A DNA stretch of 64,000 bases from assembly GCF_001638985.1 (NCBI RefSeq), contig NW_017265146.1, positions 806,001-870,000 on the forward strand, given 5' to 3'. Of the stretch, positions 45,460-58,263 are shown piece by piece. Within the stretch, counting starts at the first letter, position 1, and each line of letters opens with the position of its first letter. The notes beneath the pieces are model-generated. The model did not search any database and was not told the origin of the DNA. It saw nothing but the letters and a program-made list of their open reading frames with translations. The position numbers were made by a program, and so were the translations under genes. Source of the stretch: Phycomyces blakesleeanus NRRL 1555(-) (taxonomy: Eukaryota > Mucoromycota > Mucoromycetes > Mucorales > Phycomycetaceae).

Positions 45460-47910
45460 TTATTCTCTGGGTTCTTGACTAACTTTGAGAAGAAGAAGAT
45501 CACCAACTTCACTAATGATATTCAAGGCAGTTTCTGTTGCACAAAATATATATCAAATTATATAAAATAATAAAATTAATAAATGTAATATATTAAAAAA
45601 AAACACACACAAAGAAAACAAATAATAATAATATTTACCAATATCTTCTCTTGTGTGAGAGGCAGACAAGCAGAATCTTGCACGGGATGAGATGATTGGA
45701 GTAGCAGGATAACCGACCACACAAACAGCAACACCTCTTTTCAAAAGTTCTCTAGAAAATGCACTATATATAACAAGATATCAATTAGTCTTTGTTGTTC
45801 TAGACCAAGAAGCCATTCTCATTTATGTTTTTGTCTATCTATCTATTGAATTTAAATTAATTGGATGGATAAATTACGAAATCTTGGCGGGGTTGAAGAG
45901 CAACAAGGGAATGACAGGACTACCGTGGTCGCCATAGACAATGAAACCCATCTGGCGCAAGCGTGCGGCAAAATAGAGAGAGTTCTCAGCCAAGCATTTG
46001 ATTTTCTTGCGACCTTCATCAGAACCATCTTCACCACTAATAAACAAAAAGAAAAGCAATATTGAGGAAATAATGTTCAAGATAAAGAGTAATAGACCTC
46101 CTTTCCTTACCAGATAATCTTCATGCTGGAAATGACTTGTTGGGCAACAGGGATCGAGATTGATTCAGCGTAGATGTAGGCATGGTTGGTGGTTCTCAAA
46201 TGATCAATGACACTCTAGATAAATACAGCAAATATTAGTAAAAAAAAAAACAAAGGTACATTATATTTGATACATTGTTATTGTTACCTTGTCACCAGAA
46301 ATGTAACCACCAGCAGCACCAAATGATTTGGTAAAGGTTCCCATCAGAATATCAACGTTTGCAGGATCGACACCATAGAAATCACAGACACCACCACCGT
46401 TTTCACCAAGGGCACCAATAGAGTGGGCTTCATCAACATAAAGATAAAACTATTACAGAAAACAGAACAAATAAAAAAAAAGGGTAAGTATATAAATTAT
46501 AGAGATATATATATAAGCATTATTTGCCTTGAATTCTTTCTTCATTTCAACAATTTCTGGGAGATTGACAACAGTTCCTTCCATTGAATACAATCCTTCG
46601 ACAATAACCAAGATCTTTTTCCATGGACGGTGGGTGCGGGGCTGTCCCTGAGAAATGACCTCACGGAGCAGTTCGCGCAAGTCTTGCATGTTGTTGTGTT
46701 TGAAGCAGCGTACCGAGGCACCCGAGATACGGGCACCAAAGACAATTGACGAGTGGTTGAGTTCGTCTGAGATGATCAGACAACCCTTGTTGACCAGGGC
46801 AGGGATTGTGGTCGAGTTTGTTGCGAAACCCATGCTGACGACCATCGAGGCCTCCTTTCCGGTGAAGCGGGCCACCAGTTGTTCGAGTTCGTTGTGGATT
46901 GTGGTGGTACCGGCTTCTGCGCGAGGTGAAGGGGAGGCGATCGCGTTGGTCAGCATGGACTGCTCCACTTCTGTGGCACAAGGACCGGTTGCCTGAGCGA
47001 ATCCAAGGTAATTGTATGAAGCAAAGTTCAGAGTCTCAGTGATTGTACCAGTCAACCTAACAGTTAATATTATTATAGTGAGTTTTTGAGTAAACAAGTA
47101 TATGTATGCATATATGTAACATAAAAAAAAAAAGAAGGATAATTTTTTTTTGTCATTACTTGAAGGTCTTGTTAAAGTCACGACTTTCACGATCCAATAA
47201 TTTGACAGTCCGGGAAGCAACACCAGTGATCGGTCGGTTCCAGCAATCACTAAATAGATGTATGTTTAGTTTCTTTAGCTATTGAATACTTTTGTTGTTG
47301 TTGTTGCTTAGCATAATTCTAACTATCTAACTATCTATGTATCCATGTATGTATCTACTAATTCTATTTTATTTTTTATTTTTTAACTAGACACACAAAT
47401 ACAGATATATAAACTCACCGAATACGGACATACAATCTACGGGTGTAGAAAGAGTCAAAATCAGATACCAATGGAGCATAACCCTATTTATTGAGATTAG
47501 GTTATATAAACGATTAAGTAAGTAAAAAAAAAAGAGTTCATGATATGTAAAAATATTTATTTTACCTGGTTCATCTTGAGATGACTGTAGGCTTGAGGAT
47601 GAAATGTTTTGCCGAGAATGTCACGGAGATGACCAAAGAGGATGAGGACAAAGTAGTTGAGGTAGGTGCAGACGAGTACATAGAGTGGGGCGGCTTCCAT
47701 CTTGTGTTCAAGGTCATCGTACTTGCGCTGAGGTTTTCTCGGAGGAGTCCAGCGTGTCAAGGCAGGTGATTGGTTTGTCTTTTGGACGGGAGGACTGCTC
47801 TGGAGGAATGCAGGAGGCAAGACACTGAAGGAATGATCAGATGAGGACAGGGGAGTTCTCAAGTTGATACTTGGGATACTGATCGTGTGGGCTCTTTTTC
47901 CTTTTCCCAT
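45460..47910 (-). CDS. Serine palmitoyltransferase catalytic subunit (LCB2/SPTLC2)
   Basis: Nine exons: 47910-47566, 47483-47419, 47249-47160, 47056-46528, 46449-46288, 46214-46111, 46036-45878, 45763-45639 and 45533-45460 (1653 nt, 550 aa). A hydrophobic N-terminal segment ([17 protein letters not shown]) would anchor it in the ER. Alpha-oxoamine synthase motifs: [50 protein letters not shown] and [13 protein letters not shown], where the Lys binds PLP; this Lys separates LCB2 from LCB1. It condenses serine with palmitoyl-CoA, the first step of sphingolipid synthesis, as a dimer with LCB1. The intron after exon 4 appears to start with GC (AAG/GCAAAT) instead of GT. Confidence 0.95.
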
Positions 47911-50419
47911 TTTGACTGCGTTTGTTGTTTTCTAGGTCTGGTTTTGTGTATAATATTTGTAAAATATATATATAATATATATATTTATATAATATAGAAT
48001 TAAAGTGTATATAATATAGAATTAAAGTGTATGTATGTATTTTTTTTTTAATGTAAAATATCAAGAGATATATCTCTATATAGATACAAGGTATTTATTA
48101 GATATATAATATATATTTTATATATTTATTTATATAATTAAATAAATAAATATATTATATATATATATATTATACCTATCTAAAAAAAAATAATATAATA
48201 AAAATTAAAGAGAAAGAAGACAAAGAGGAAGAGGAAGAAGACAAAGAGGAAGAGGAAGAAGAAATAGAAATTTGTTTTAATAATTAGCTATATAATATTA
48301 ATAATAATAAAAATAATAATAATTTATATATATAGTAAAAAAAAAAATCTGTCTGTGTCTGTTCTATATATATATATATATGTCTGTGTGTGTATCTGTT
48401 TTATATCTTTGACTGGTTGACTGGTTGGTCGGTCTATCTTTCTGTTTTGTATGGTTTGTGTATAGTGTGTGTGTGTGTGTATTATCGCATTCATTTATTC
48501 ATTTTCATTCATTCATTCATTCACACTAATATTTAATACACTCCGGTTAAACGTAGTGGCCCTGGGATAGAAATTTGATTTTTTTTTTATTTATATATTA
48601 TATATAATATAATATAATATAATGGAAGGAAGGAAGCAAAGGAAGACAAAAAAAAATAAAAGCTTGGTATATCATGCTACTATTATTTTTATTCCGTATA
48701 TACTATTTTCTGCTTAGCTTGTCATTAGAATCAATCTCCATAGTGATCTCTACAAGAAGGATGTGTAAAACAATCAAGTTTTCTATACATAATATATATA
48801 TATATTCTTTATTTCAATTATCTCCTTCCCCTCCTCCTTTCTATATATATAAAAGAAAATATTGGGTTTCTTATGGACAAAAGATGTCTATCAAAAATCC
48901 TAGCAAAATCATAATATGAATAAGAATTAAAAATAAGGATAAGTGATAAGGATAAGGATAAAAATAAAAATAAGAATAAGGATTCCCAGGTCTGGCTTAG
49001 AATTTCTATATTTATTTTAACTCATTAAAAAAGTAACAATAATAAGAATAAGCCAAGACATATGTAATATACACTTCCCCTACCCCACCATTCCTGTGGC
49101 TATTTCTTCCTCCCCTCCCCCATTCCTTCTATATCACCAAGGCTTAAGGAATACACACACACATGTATTTCAGATATAAATAAATATAGATAGTTATATT
49201 TTTATCAATATTCTTTTTTATTGGTATTCTCAAGTTATTTCTGTATCGTCTTAGTTTACTCTCTCTATATATATAAGCCTTATGTGTAAGAATATACATA
49301 AAGATAATTGAGATATGACGCATATATCTATCATCTATTGTCATTTTCTAAATAAATATTAAAAAAAAAAAAAAAAAAGAAATCTAGGGTCTATGGGAGA
49401 CTTGCTTTTTTTTTTCTTAATTCAAATATCGTACAATAATCATTCCACTTTCCAATCTGAACATTTTTGTGTAAATTTCAAAGTCACACACAAGACACAG
49501 ACACAAGAAAAGAGAGTCCTGGCATGTCCGATAATGAATTACATCTCCGCCTACCAATTCAATCTAATCTGGCCAATCAATCAACAGCCATCAAAGCATA
49601 CATATATATATATATATTTTTATATATAATAGTACTTGCTTTCATTAGCATGATTTTTTCTTATTAGATATCATATATACATTTTAATTTGAATAGTTAG
49701 ATTTTAATATACACTACCACTGCTGCTACTACTACTATTATCTTTGTTCATTGTCTAACAAATAACATATACATTTGATAGTGTTGTCAAATCCTATATA
49801 TCTTTTTTTCTTTAAAGAAAAAGGATCTATTTAATTATATAGATCGGTGATCAAGAACTCTAGAACTTTTGTTGTACACAGTAAAATATACACACACACT
49901 TTATACACACGCATTTGTGTATGCATATATATTTATATTTATATTTATATATAAATGCACTACTAAAATAAAATAAATAAGAGGAGAGAGAAAGCCACAT
50001 TGACATTCGTGTTTCATCAAAATGATATCCCAATCAAAGCTATTTTTTTTTTGAAAGGTATAGCCAATAACTAAGAATTATAATACACACACACATCTAT
50101 ATATATATGTGTGTGTAAACCCATTATTAGTTCAGTCGCCATTTCTTGGCTGATAAACAGCCAAACTTTTAAATCAGTGGAGGATGGTATAAAAGCTCTT
50201 ATTTATTGTATTGTACCAAGTGCTTTGGCGACAGGTAAAGATATTTTTTTTCTTTTGTATAAAACCATCAAGAGAACAAAAAGTATTTTAATATTCATGA
50301 GCACAGGCCCTTGGTATTTTACATTTAGATGTATTTATTTATTTATTTTGTACACAGAGGAGGCTTTTGTATATATTACCTGGTATTGCAAATGTGAGCT
50401 TTATTAATATTATTATTAA

Positions 50420-50456
<37 letters not shown>

Positions 50457-51611
50457 GTATTAAAGACTTCTTTTAAAAATTAAGATAATATGTTTAAAGA
50501 AGTATATTTATATAGACGTATAAAGGGGAAGAAGAAGACGGGGGAAAAGTGTTAATTACTCTTGTCATTTGAAAGAGATATGAGACGAAATAGGGATTAA
50601 AGAAAAAAAAAGAAACTGTAACCGGATTCTGGGGTTAAGATTTATTTAAGGGAATTATAAATTGTGATATTATAATATATACATACCTAAAATAGATGAT
50701 GACTATAGCAATACGGAAAAACTAGTCCGTTTATAGCCGACAGCCGACCGATATATAAATATACACATATGTGTATGCTTATAATACAGATGAGACAAAT
50801 TGTGTCACACACCCTCACATTCAACCTATTTATAGTATCTAAAAAAATACCTTTTGATCCTATTGGCTTATAAAATAAGTAATTGAGTTTAAATATATTT
50901 ATAAAAAGCTTTGACATTTTTGGGTGTACATGATATTGAAACATATATATACGTTGGAAAGAAGAAGAGTTGAACATATAAATATATATATTAATTAATC
51001 AATCAATCAATTAATTAATTAATTAACGAATAAATGAATGAATTATTTAATATCATTGACCAAAGTTCTCTATGTAAAATAGTATAAGAATCTTACAGAT
51101 AATAAACAAGTATAATCCTGTCAATGACCTGGATCACCATGACTTTTTCTCTTTGTTCTTGTCGAATTCATAGCAACAAGTTCTGTAATGCATAAACTTT
51201 GAGGTTGTCCATAAGAGTATTAGCAGCTAATACCTTGATCTAATCAGATATCAGACGCGTTGTTAACATTAACATTAACATTGTCATTGGCATTGGAATA
51301 TGTAGTTGATAATGATCCTATAGGTATCATTTGATATTTTCTATTTTTGCTTATAATGTAAAAGTTTTTCCAGTCTCTTTAACTGAGATCTAATAAAGTA
51401 AATAAGCAAGTAACCCATAGATTATTATTTTTTTGGCTATGACATGGTTTACTCAATATAGTCTTTATTCTTCTAAAATAAGCATATAACAAAGCTAGAA
51501 CAATAATGGATCATTCTTTCCACTTGTCGCTTTTGGTTAGAGAGAGAAAGAGAAAATTTAAAAGGGACAGGAGAGAGGGGAAGAAGGGGAAATAGGTGCA
51601 TGCATACAAAG

Positions 51612-51642
<31 letters not shown>

Positions 51643-51829
51643 GGTTAGGATATTCAGGTGGACTTTGGTTGTTTGAAAAAAAAAAAAAAAAGTCATGAAA
51701 TTCAATGTGCCTTATTTTTTTTTTATTGGACCGGAAAGATCTTAAAGACCGGAAAGCACGGATAAGTTTAAATTTTAACTTTCTTTTTTTTTTAAATTTT
51801 TTTTTTATTTTAATCTTATTTTAATTTTT
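47911..51829. other. Long AT-rich intergenic spacer
   Basis: Almost 4 kb of AT-rich DNA with TATATA tracts, GAGGAAGA repeats (48210-48260), a TTA array (about 50405-50455) and AATTAATC repeats (50990-51035). On the minus strand about 51345-51250 reads in protein-like fashion (KYQMIPIGSLSTTYSNAND), and 51225-51160 gives VLAANTLMDNLKVYALQNLL, so an unrecognised terminal exon or gene remnant is possible. No firm model could be built. Confidence 0.4.
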
Positions 51830-52681
51830 TTATATAAATATATTATTTTTTAATTGCAAGTGATGGCTGATCACTGCCTCTGGTCTGGGGAAATCTAGCT
51901 TTTCTCCGACTGCTTCACGGACCTCCAGGAGCAGCTCCATGGCAAACATGATCCTGTTCATTTGTATTTCTGCGCTCAGGCCTTCGATGTCCCGAAACAG
52001 GGTAAGTAGTATGAGTTCCACCTTGGACTTGAACAGATCCGAATCATCAGACGCTTTCAAGATTTGCTCCACACTCTGCAGAATAGCTTGTTTGCGTGTA
52101 TATTCGACCGAGTTTGGGTGTGGGTATTGGTTGACAGAATCATGAGACTCTGCGACTCTCATGTGTGTCTCAATTGCAGCAGCATATTCTTCTACGCTGT
52201 ACCTTTCCACATTCGTCAAGGGGTTGGTATCATTTCTTTCATTTGTACTGTCTTCAACTATAATGGCATCTTCTAGACTATAATTATAAAATTTAAAATT
52301 GTTTATATATGTATATGTAAGTTTAGTTCTGGTCAGTACCTATTCTCTCTCTCTCTTTCTTCTTTTTAAATAAAATAATAATTAAAATAATAAAAAAAAA
52401 AGGCTTCATTATATAATTCAAAAATTTAGGCTTTATTACTTACGTCAGACCATGCTCATTATTGTCGTACTCGGATTCAAATTCATTATCAGAGGATTTA
52501 TTGTTACTGTAATTATCTTCGGGTCTTTCAAAGATAAAGTTTATCTCGGTAGATCTATTGCTGTTGGTGCTATCATTACTACTGCTACTAGTGTTATTAT
52601 TCAAGTTGACGGTTGAGAATATAGAGCGCGAATCAGAGAAAATAGGTTTTCTATATTATGATAATCAATTAGTTTCTATGG

Positions 52682-52714
<33 letters not shown>

Positions 52715-52969
52715 AAGCAAACAAGCAAACAAACAGTATCCTTAATGGTAAATATTTTGACAATGAATTCCAAACCTTTTCTTTCTAAAGAACTTGCTGT
52801 ATTCTTTTTGACATTCATCGGGATGGAACTTCCTGATATGCTTTTGAAAGCCATTTAATGAAGCATATACTGTTGTAATTTCACATAGTTGACATGAATA
52901 GTTTTTCTTGGTTGTGCGTTTGAGACTGAGATAAGTGTTTTTCTTTGTATTATAGTGATTAAGTTCCAT
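51830..52969 (-). CDS. Protein with one C2H2-type zinc finger, function unknown
   Basis: Three exons on the minus strand: 52969-52776, 52650-52444 and 52277-51830 (849 nt, 282 aa), with GT-AG borders and consistent phases. Residues about 26-50 form a C-x2-C-x14-H-x4-H finger (CQLCEITTVYASLNGFQKHIRKFH), slightly longer than the classic spacing. The middle is an Asn/Ser-rich acidic linker. The C-terminal 120 residues look helical (YAAAIETHMRVAESH..., LILLTLFRDIEGLSAEIQMNRIMFAMELLLEV) and may be a protein-interaction domain. The family was not recognised. The first intron contains a T29/A10 tract. It could be a regulator or a domesticated transposon protein; neither is shown. Confidence 0.65.
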
Positions 52970-54667
52970 GATTTTGGCTCATATATATCTATATATTTGT
53001 ATATGATATTTTGCGGGATAAAAATAAATAAATAAATAGAAAAAGAACAAAAAGAAAAGTTAATTCAAAGTACATTATTTTTCTTACTTTTTTCTTTTTT
53101 TTAAAAAAAAAGAAAAAAGTAAGGCGAATTACGACGTCACATGATAAAACGTCAGACTTTACTTTTCTTTACTTTCTTTATCCATGCTTTTCTTTTTTTT
53201 TAAAAAAAAAATTATCGAATCTCACGCATTTTGTACATTATAGTAGTCGTGTACCCAATTAAGATGAACATCAGGAACTGAATGTTACAACATAACATCT
53301 AGGCTTACAAAAGTCAACATCACTAGTAGTGCGCACAAGATTCAAGTGAACATTTGAATTAATAACAGTATAAAAAAGAAAACATACAAGAAGCTTCAGC
53401 AATATATATATATATATTCGAATATAAATTTTAATCGCTTTAAATTTATATATTATTGTTATAAATCTGGATTATATGGTATTTGTTCAGTGGAGTACTA
53501 ATGGTATCGACAATTTCCTTTCTAATATTTACCTCCAAAAAGAAACAACAGTAACAGACTTTTATTTGGTATTGAAAGTTTGCCGTTTACCAGCCAAAAA
53601 AAGAAAAGAAGAAAAAGAATAAGATGAGGATAGGATTGAACCATATCATACAACACCACAGCAGATTTTTTTGTGTAATCTTGTTCCTTAAAAGGATTCT
53701 TGTATACGGGGCGAATTTTGCCCATAACAGGAAATTCATTTTTTTGGGGGACTGAAAAGTGGGGGGATGGGGGGACTACTCTCGGCCAATAGATTTCGAT
53801 TAAAAAATGTACTGCACAATTTCAAAAATGGTTCAAATTTTTAATTTGTTTCAAATAATTTTGGGTTGTAAAAAACTTATTTTTTATTTTCGAAAAAAAT
53901 TAGGCTAAAAAAAAGCTAGACTGGACCATAAAATCCACAGGCAGTAGCACACCAGTATATCCATACCACTAGAAACACTAGTAGTATAACTGTTTGTACT
54001 TATGCCTGTAAATTACGCGATCGGTTTGCTGCAAACTACTATGTCTAGCTAATCCAAGAGACCCGGTGCCAGAAATTCCAATAAACCCAAAGAGCATAAA
54101 GATTTGAATTTCGAGAAAAGCTAAAGCAGAAGAACTAATAATTAGTAATTAAACTTAGTTATATATATTTAACAGAATTTTACCTTTGACTCTATTAAGG
54201 CATTTGCAATAAAAGGCAGCCAAATCTCTGCAAGTGAGGAGTAAATAGTTAGTCTTCTGTTGCTTTGTAAGAGGAACATGTAGTTATTACCTCTTTATTG
54301 ATTTACCGAGATGATGAAAAACTAATTTATAAACTAGAATTGTATGATTAATAAACACAATGACATAAAAAACTTTGATAGCATAAATACCTTTGAGCTT
54401 ACGGTCTTTAAGCAAAATTCTGCTTCTATAAATACTATAAGCATACTGGAATATCTTACAAATGGAAGCTCATGCAAATAATAAATATTTTGTGGAAAAG
54501 TAAAATGAAAAAGACAAAAACACGTGATATTTTCTTAAAAGAAAAGAAGTAAAAAAAAAGTCTAATTGGTCCGCTGACATTAAATATCGATCTTTCCACA
54601 TTTTATAAATTCAATTATTTTCGCAAAGTCATTTTCCCCCCTTTGTTTTTACAATCAATTTACTATT
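52970..54667. other. Intergenic region with palindromic T/A tracts
   Basis: Holds a near-perfect palindrome at 53083-53123, a T8-A10 junction at about 53192-53210 and a G-rich patch (about 53753-53778). No gene supported. The transposase-like gene starts at 54668. Confidence 0.5.
53083..53123. repeat. Near-perfect 41 bp palindrome
   Basis: CTTACTTTTTTC plus a T run is mirrored by an A run plus GAAAAAAGTAAG. The centre is the T/A junction near 53102. It could extrude a hairpin; no function is known. Confidence 0.8.
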
Positions 54668-57600
54668 ATGCAAAAGAATACAAGACAAGAAACATATAAA
54701 ATCGTTAAGACTCGCCCCCCTAAAAGGCAAGGCGAACTTAACTTTAGCATCAATTCAGGTGTTTTTACCTGCTCTGAATGCGAAAAAGAGTTCGAAAAGC
54801 CTTGGTTACTGAAAAGGCATTCGAAGGTTCACCATATAAGTAATCAAATGGCAACCAATACTGTACTCGACGAACCCGAGCAGGCCGAATTGATAGTCGA
54901 GAACACTATTCCGGATGCTAATGCATTTGATTACTCGAGTGACGAAGATGACTCCTCCAGTATCGGGGATGAAGAAGACAACATTGTAGACGAGGAAAAC
55001 GATATTGTCGATAATTTCTTTGATATTGAAATGAACAGTAATCCAGTTTTCAACGCGTTCTCTGACATGTTTTCTTCTGCTGCTGCTGCTGATGAGGTAT
55101 CAATGACCGATGATGACTCTGAGATCCCGGAAGAAGTCTTTGAGACAATTGGCGCTGTAAATGACCCTACAAGCTGTTATCCTTTTCGCGATCTTCAAAC
55201 CATGATCCTTTTCGCTTTTATCGATGGGGATAATGACATGATCTCCCAGCGAATGTTGAAGAAGATACTGCTTGCGATAAACTTGATCATTAAGATCCAG
55301 CAAGAAACTCCCATAGGATGAACATTTAAGTTACCTCGTTTGGATGCTCTTTTAAATTATCAGGCAAGAAAGAAGTCCAAGATGCCTGTCTTTCCTTCAC
55401 AAAGAATATCAGTACCTGGATCAAACGGGAACGCATTCGCCCACATTAACCTTCCGTCCGACCACTTGAGATTTCTTATGGCAAACCCAAAGAAATCCAA
55501 GTTGATCTCGTCCATGCCCGATCGTACCCCAAACCAATCGATCTGTTTGGAACAAGGTGAAAAGTGGAGAACCCACCATCTCTTTCAGCAGCCTATGCAC
55601 ACTGTAAATGGTATAGATGTCTGGTTTGGAAACATCGTTTACTTGAAGACAAACGATTGCAGCATCCGCTTTTTGGTTGAATCGTTCCACACGGCAAATA
55701 AAAACATTTTTGCGAGAGGGTATCTGGTCAGAGCAATTTCGATTGTATGCTATGGCGTTGAGGTTGCTGTTACCGATTTTAGAGTAGAGCAGATCTCTCA
55801 CGTTGACACCACTCCTGTTGAAAGAGATCACTACTACAGTATCTCAAGTAGCCTTACCAGATTGAGTCCTGCTCATGACTTTCTTCTTTTTGGAGTTCAT
55901 CCAATGAAGAAGCCTATGCCTCTTTCTGTTTTGCCCGGTAATGTAGATCGCGATGCAGTGTTTTACAAAGTTAGGATTGTTTCAATCATCCTTTTTACAA
56001 ACGACACTTCCGGCAATCGTTCAAAGCAGTACAATCCGTTTGAAAGCTGGTTAATGAGATGCGCTGCCTTGCCTTTTAAGGATCGAAATTCGATAGCAAA
56101 CATCCAGTTTCTTTCTACAATCCCTAAGAAAGATGGTGCAAATGGTATGTCTCTTCTGCCAGCAATCGTTGATGACTTTAAGAAACTCGAGAAAGGTGTA
56201 AAAATGTTCTCCGCTGAAGACAATGAGTATGTTCTGGTTGTTGCTCCCATCCTTTGGATTGAGGCTGACACGCCATGTCATTCGGAACTTTGCGGATTGC
56301 TTGGGCCGGCCACCACATTTCCTTGCAGAAGATGCTACATCGAACTTAGACGTGCAAAAGTCTTTGTGAAGGACTTGTTCTACTTCTGTGAGTGCCATGA
56401 GAGACGAACTCGAGAGCACTATGTTCTTGCAAACTCGTCACCTGGCAGAGACACTGAGATCCCAAATGCTCCGAAAATTGGAATGAACACGCCTGCAAAC
56501 AAGATAAGCTTTAGAGATCGTTCGACTGGCCGCTTATTAGAATTGCAGTCGTTTGATCCAGAAAAGGATACACCAGTGGAAATCCTCCACACGATACTTC
56601 TTGGTGTTGCAAAGTATATGGTGATTGACTTGGTTAAGGTCGTGCTTAAGAATGACACAGCCACAATAGCAAGACTTTCAGAATTCTTGACAGATTACAC
56701 GCGATCAACTGGTCTATCAAGAAAGTTCACCCGAAACTTGAGACATAGTGGTTCATTCCTCGGTAGAGATTTCAAGGTTCTGCTTCAAATACTTCCTGTA
56801 ATTCTGATTACAGAATTCTCTGGAAATCATGAGCTAGACCTTATAATACCATGCTTTGTTGAACTTGGCCGATTGTGTTCTCTGGTATTCGTTCGTCAGG
56901 TGACATCAGACTTTGATAACTATATTATCAGAGTAGATAATGCAGTGAAGTGCTTGATCAGAGCATTATTTGACTACGATAAAGGAACCAAGAACGAGCT
57001 CCACAAGGCATATTGCACCAAGCCGAAAGTTTATTACTTGACACATCTCAAGGAAGATATAATTCGTTTTGGCCCAGCCCTCAATTATGAAACAGAAAAG
57101 GGCGAACAGTTCAATAAGCACATTCGCGAACATCTGTTTCATACGAATCGCCAAAACACTTCCAGGGATGTTTGCCTAAAGTTTGCAAAGCAGGTAGCAT
57201 TGCAACATGTAATTGACGGCGGGTCGTGGATTAATAGCTCTGGCAACCGAGAGAAGTCTGGAACTGGAATAGAGAGGTTCATTAAGGACAACAATGAATC
57301 TTTGTTCTATTACACCTTCTTTGGCGGCTCGAGAGAGCTAAAGGACAACAACGACACTGGAGATATTGAAGATGACGCCGTCCAAAACAACAGTTTTGGC
57401 GCGTTTGTTTTTAAAAATGATCCAATCTCTCGCCCTCGTATAGGACTTGTCTCAGGCTCTGTTGTTAAGTTTCTTAGCATTGTTCCTCGTACGGATAATG
57501 ACAGAAACAATAACTATGCCAAGGCTGTAATGACAGGTGAGCATTCTGATGTTGCTAACATGAATCTCGTTTGTAAGTTAGATTTGCACATTTTCCGCAA

Positions 57601-57676
57601 CCCATTTTACATTGTAAATTTGAGCAAGTTCGGTTCCTACTGGTTCATTTTCAATAATATTCTTTTTGATGAATAA
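54668..57676 (+). pseudogene. Plavaka/CMC-like DNA transposase gene, interrupted by one in-frame TGA
   Basis: One frame from ATG 54668 to TAA 57674-57676, broken only by TGA at 55319-55321. The N-terminal 217 aa carry a C2H2 finger (CSECEKEFEKPWLLKRHSKVHH) and an acidic stretch. The roughly 780 aa after the stop show features I associate with fungal Plavaka (CACTA-related) transposases: WIEADTPCHSELCGLLGP followed by a CxxC (PCRRC), then FDPEKDTPVEILHTILLGVAKY, then KPKVYYLTHLKEDIIRFGP...ETEKGEQFNKHIREH...NRQNTSRD. The family call is from remembered motif patterns, not a search. No terminal inverted repeats or target duplication were found nearby. The gene could be a recent inactive copy, a readthrough gene or a domesticated relative. 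Confidence 0.7.
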
Positions 57677-58263
57677 AATGATGCTACTTCTTTATTATTA
57701 TTATAATTATTATTTGAACCTTCTGTTTTCTTCTTCTCAACATCAATTTTTTTGCGTAATTTCTGTGAAGTCATTTTTTGGTTACTCAAACCAACCCCCA
57801 ACTTTCCTTAATAAATCCTTTGTCTCGAACACTTTCTGACTTCCCTAGCAGTTTTTTTTCTTACTTTAAAAGCCCACAAGTAGTACTGAACTTAATTTTA
57901 TCCTTTATTCGGATGAAAAAAATTGAGTACGAAAACAAATTACAATATTTTGGCCTCTAAGCCAATCATATTGCTTAGGTGCCAATTTTCACCCAAAATG
58001 ATAACAAAAATCTCTGGTAGTGAAATGGTATAAACTTCTATATGCACAAGCTATTATGGTGATGTTCAGAGTGTATAATTCAATTGCTGGTTGTTTATTG
58101 AGCATAAAACATAACATAATAAAATGGAAACGATAATTGAAATGAATGTGGAAAGGGGGAGGGGGGTATAGAACATGACAAAAAGATAGATAAAGTCATT
58201 GCAAAAAAGAAAGGATAATTATGAACAAAATTGTAAAAATAAAATAAAATAGGGTATCATAAG
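57677..58263. other. Intergenic region downstream of the transposase-like gene
   Basis: AT-rich. A purine tract GGAAAGGGGGAGGGGGG lies at about 58151-58167. No gene and no clear transposon end were found. Confidence 0.5.

Noticed and set aside
49505..49667. Short frame MSDNELHLRLPIQSNLANQS in the long spacer
   Set aside because: It looks mildly protein-like but runs into a TATA repeat with no donor site or second exon.
50111..50407. 98 aa hydrophobic frame
   Set aside because: AT-driven composition, with no recognisable domain or splice context.
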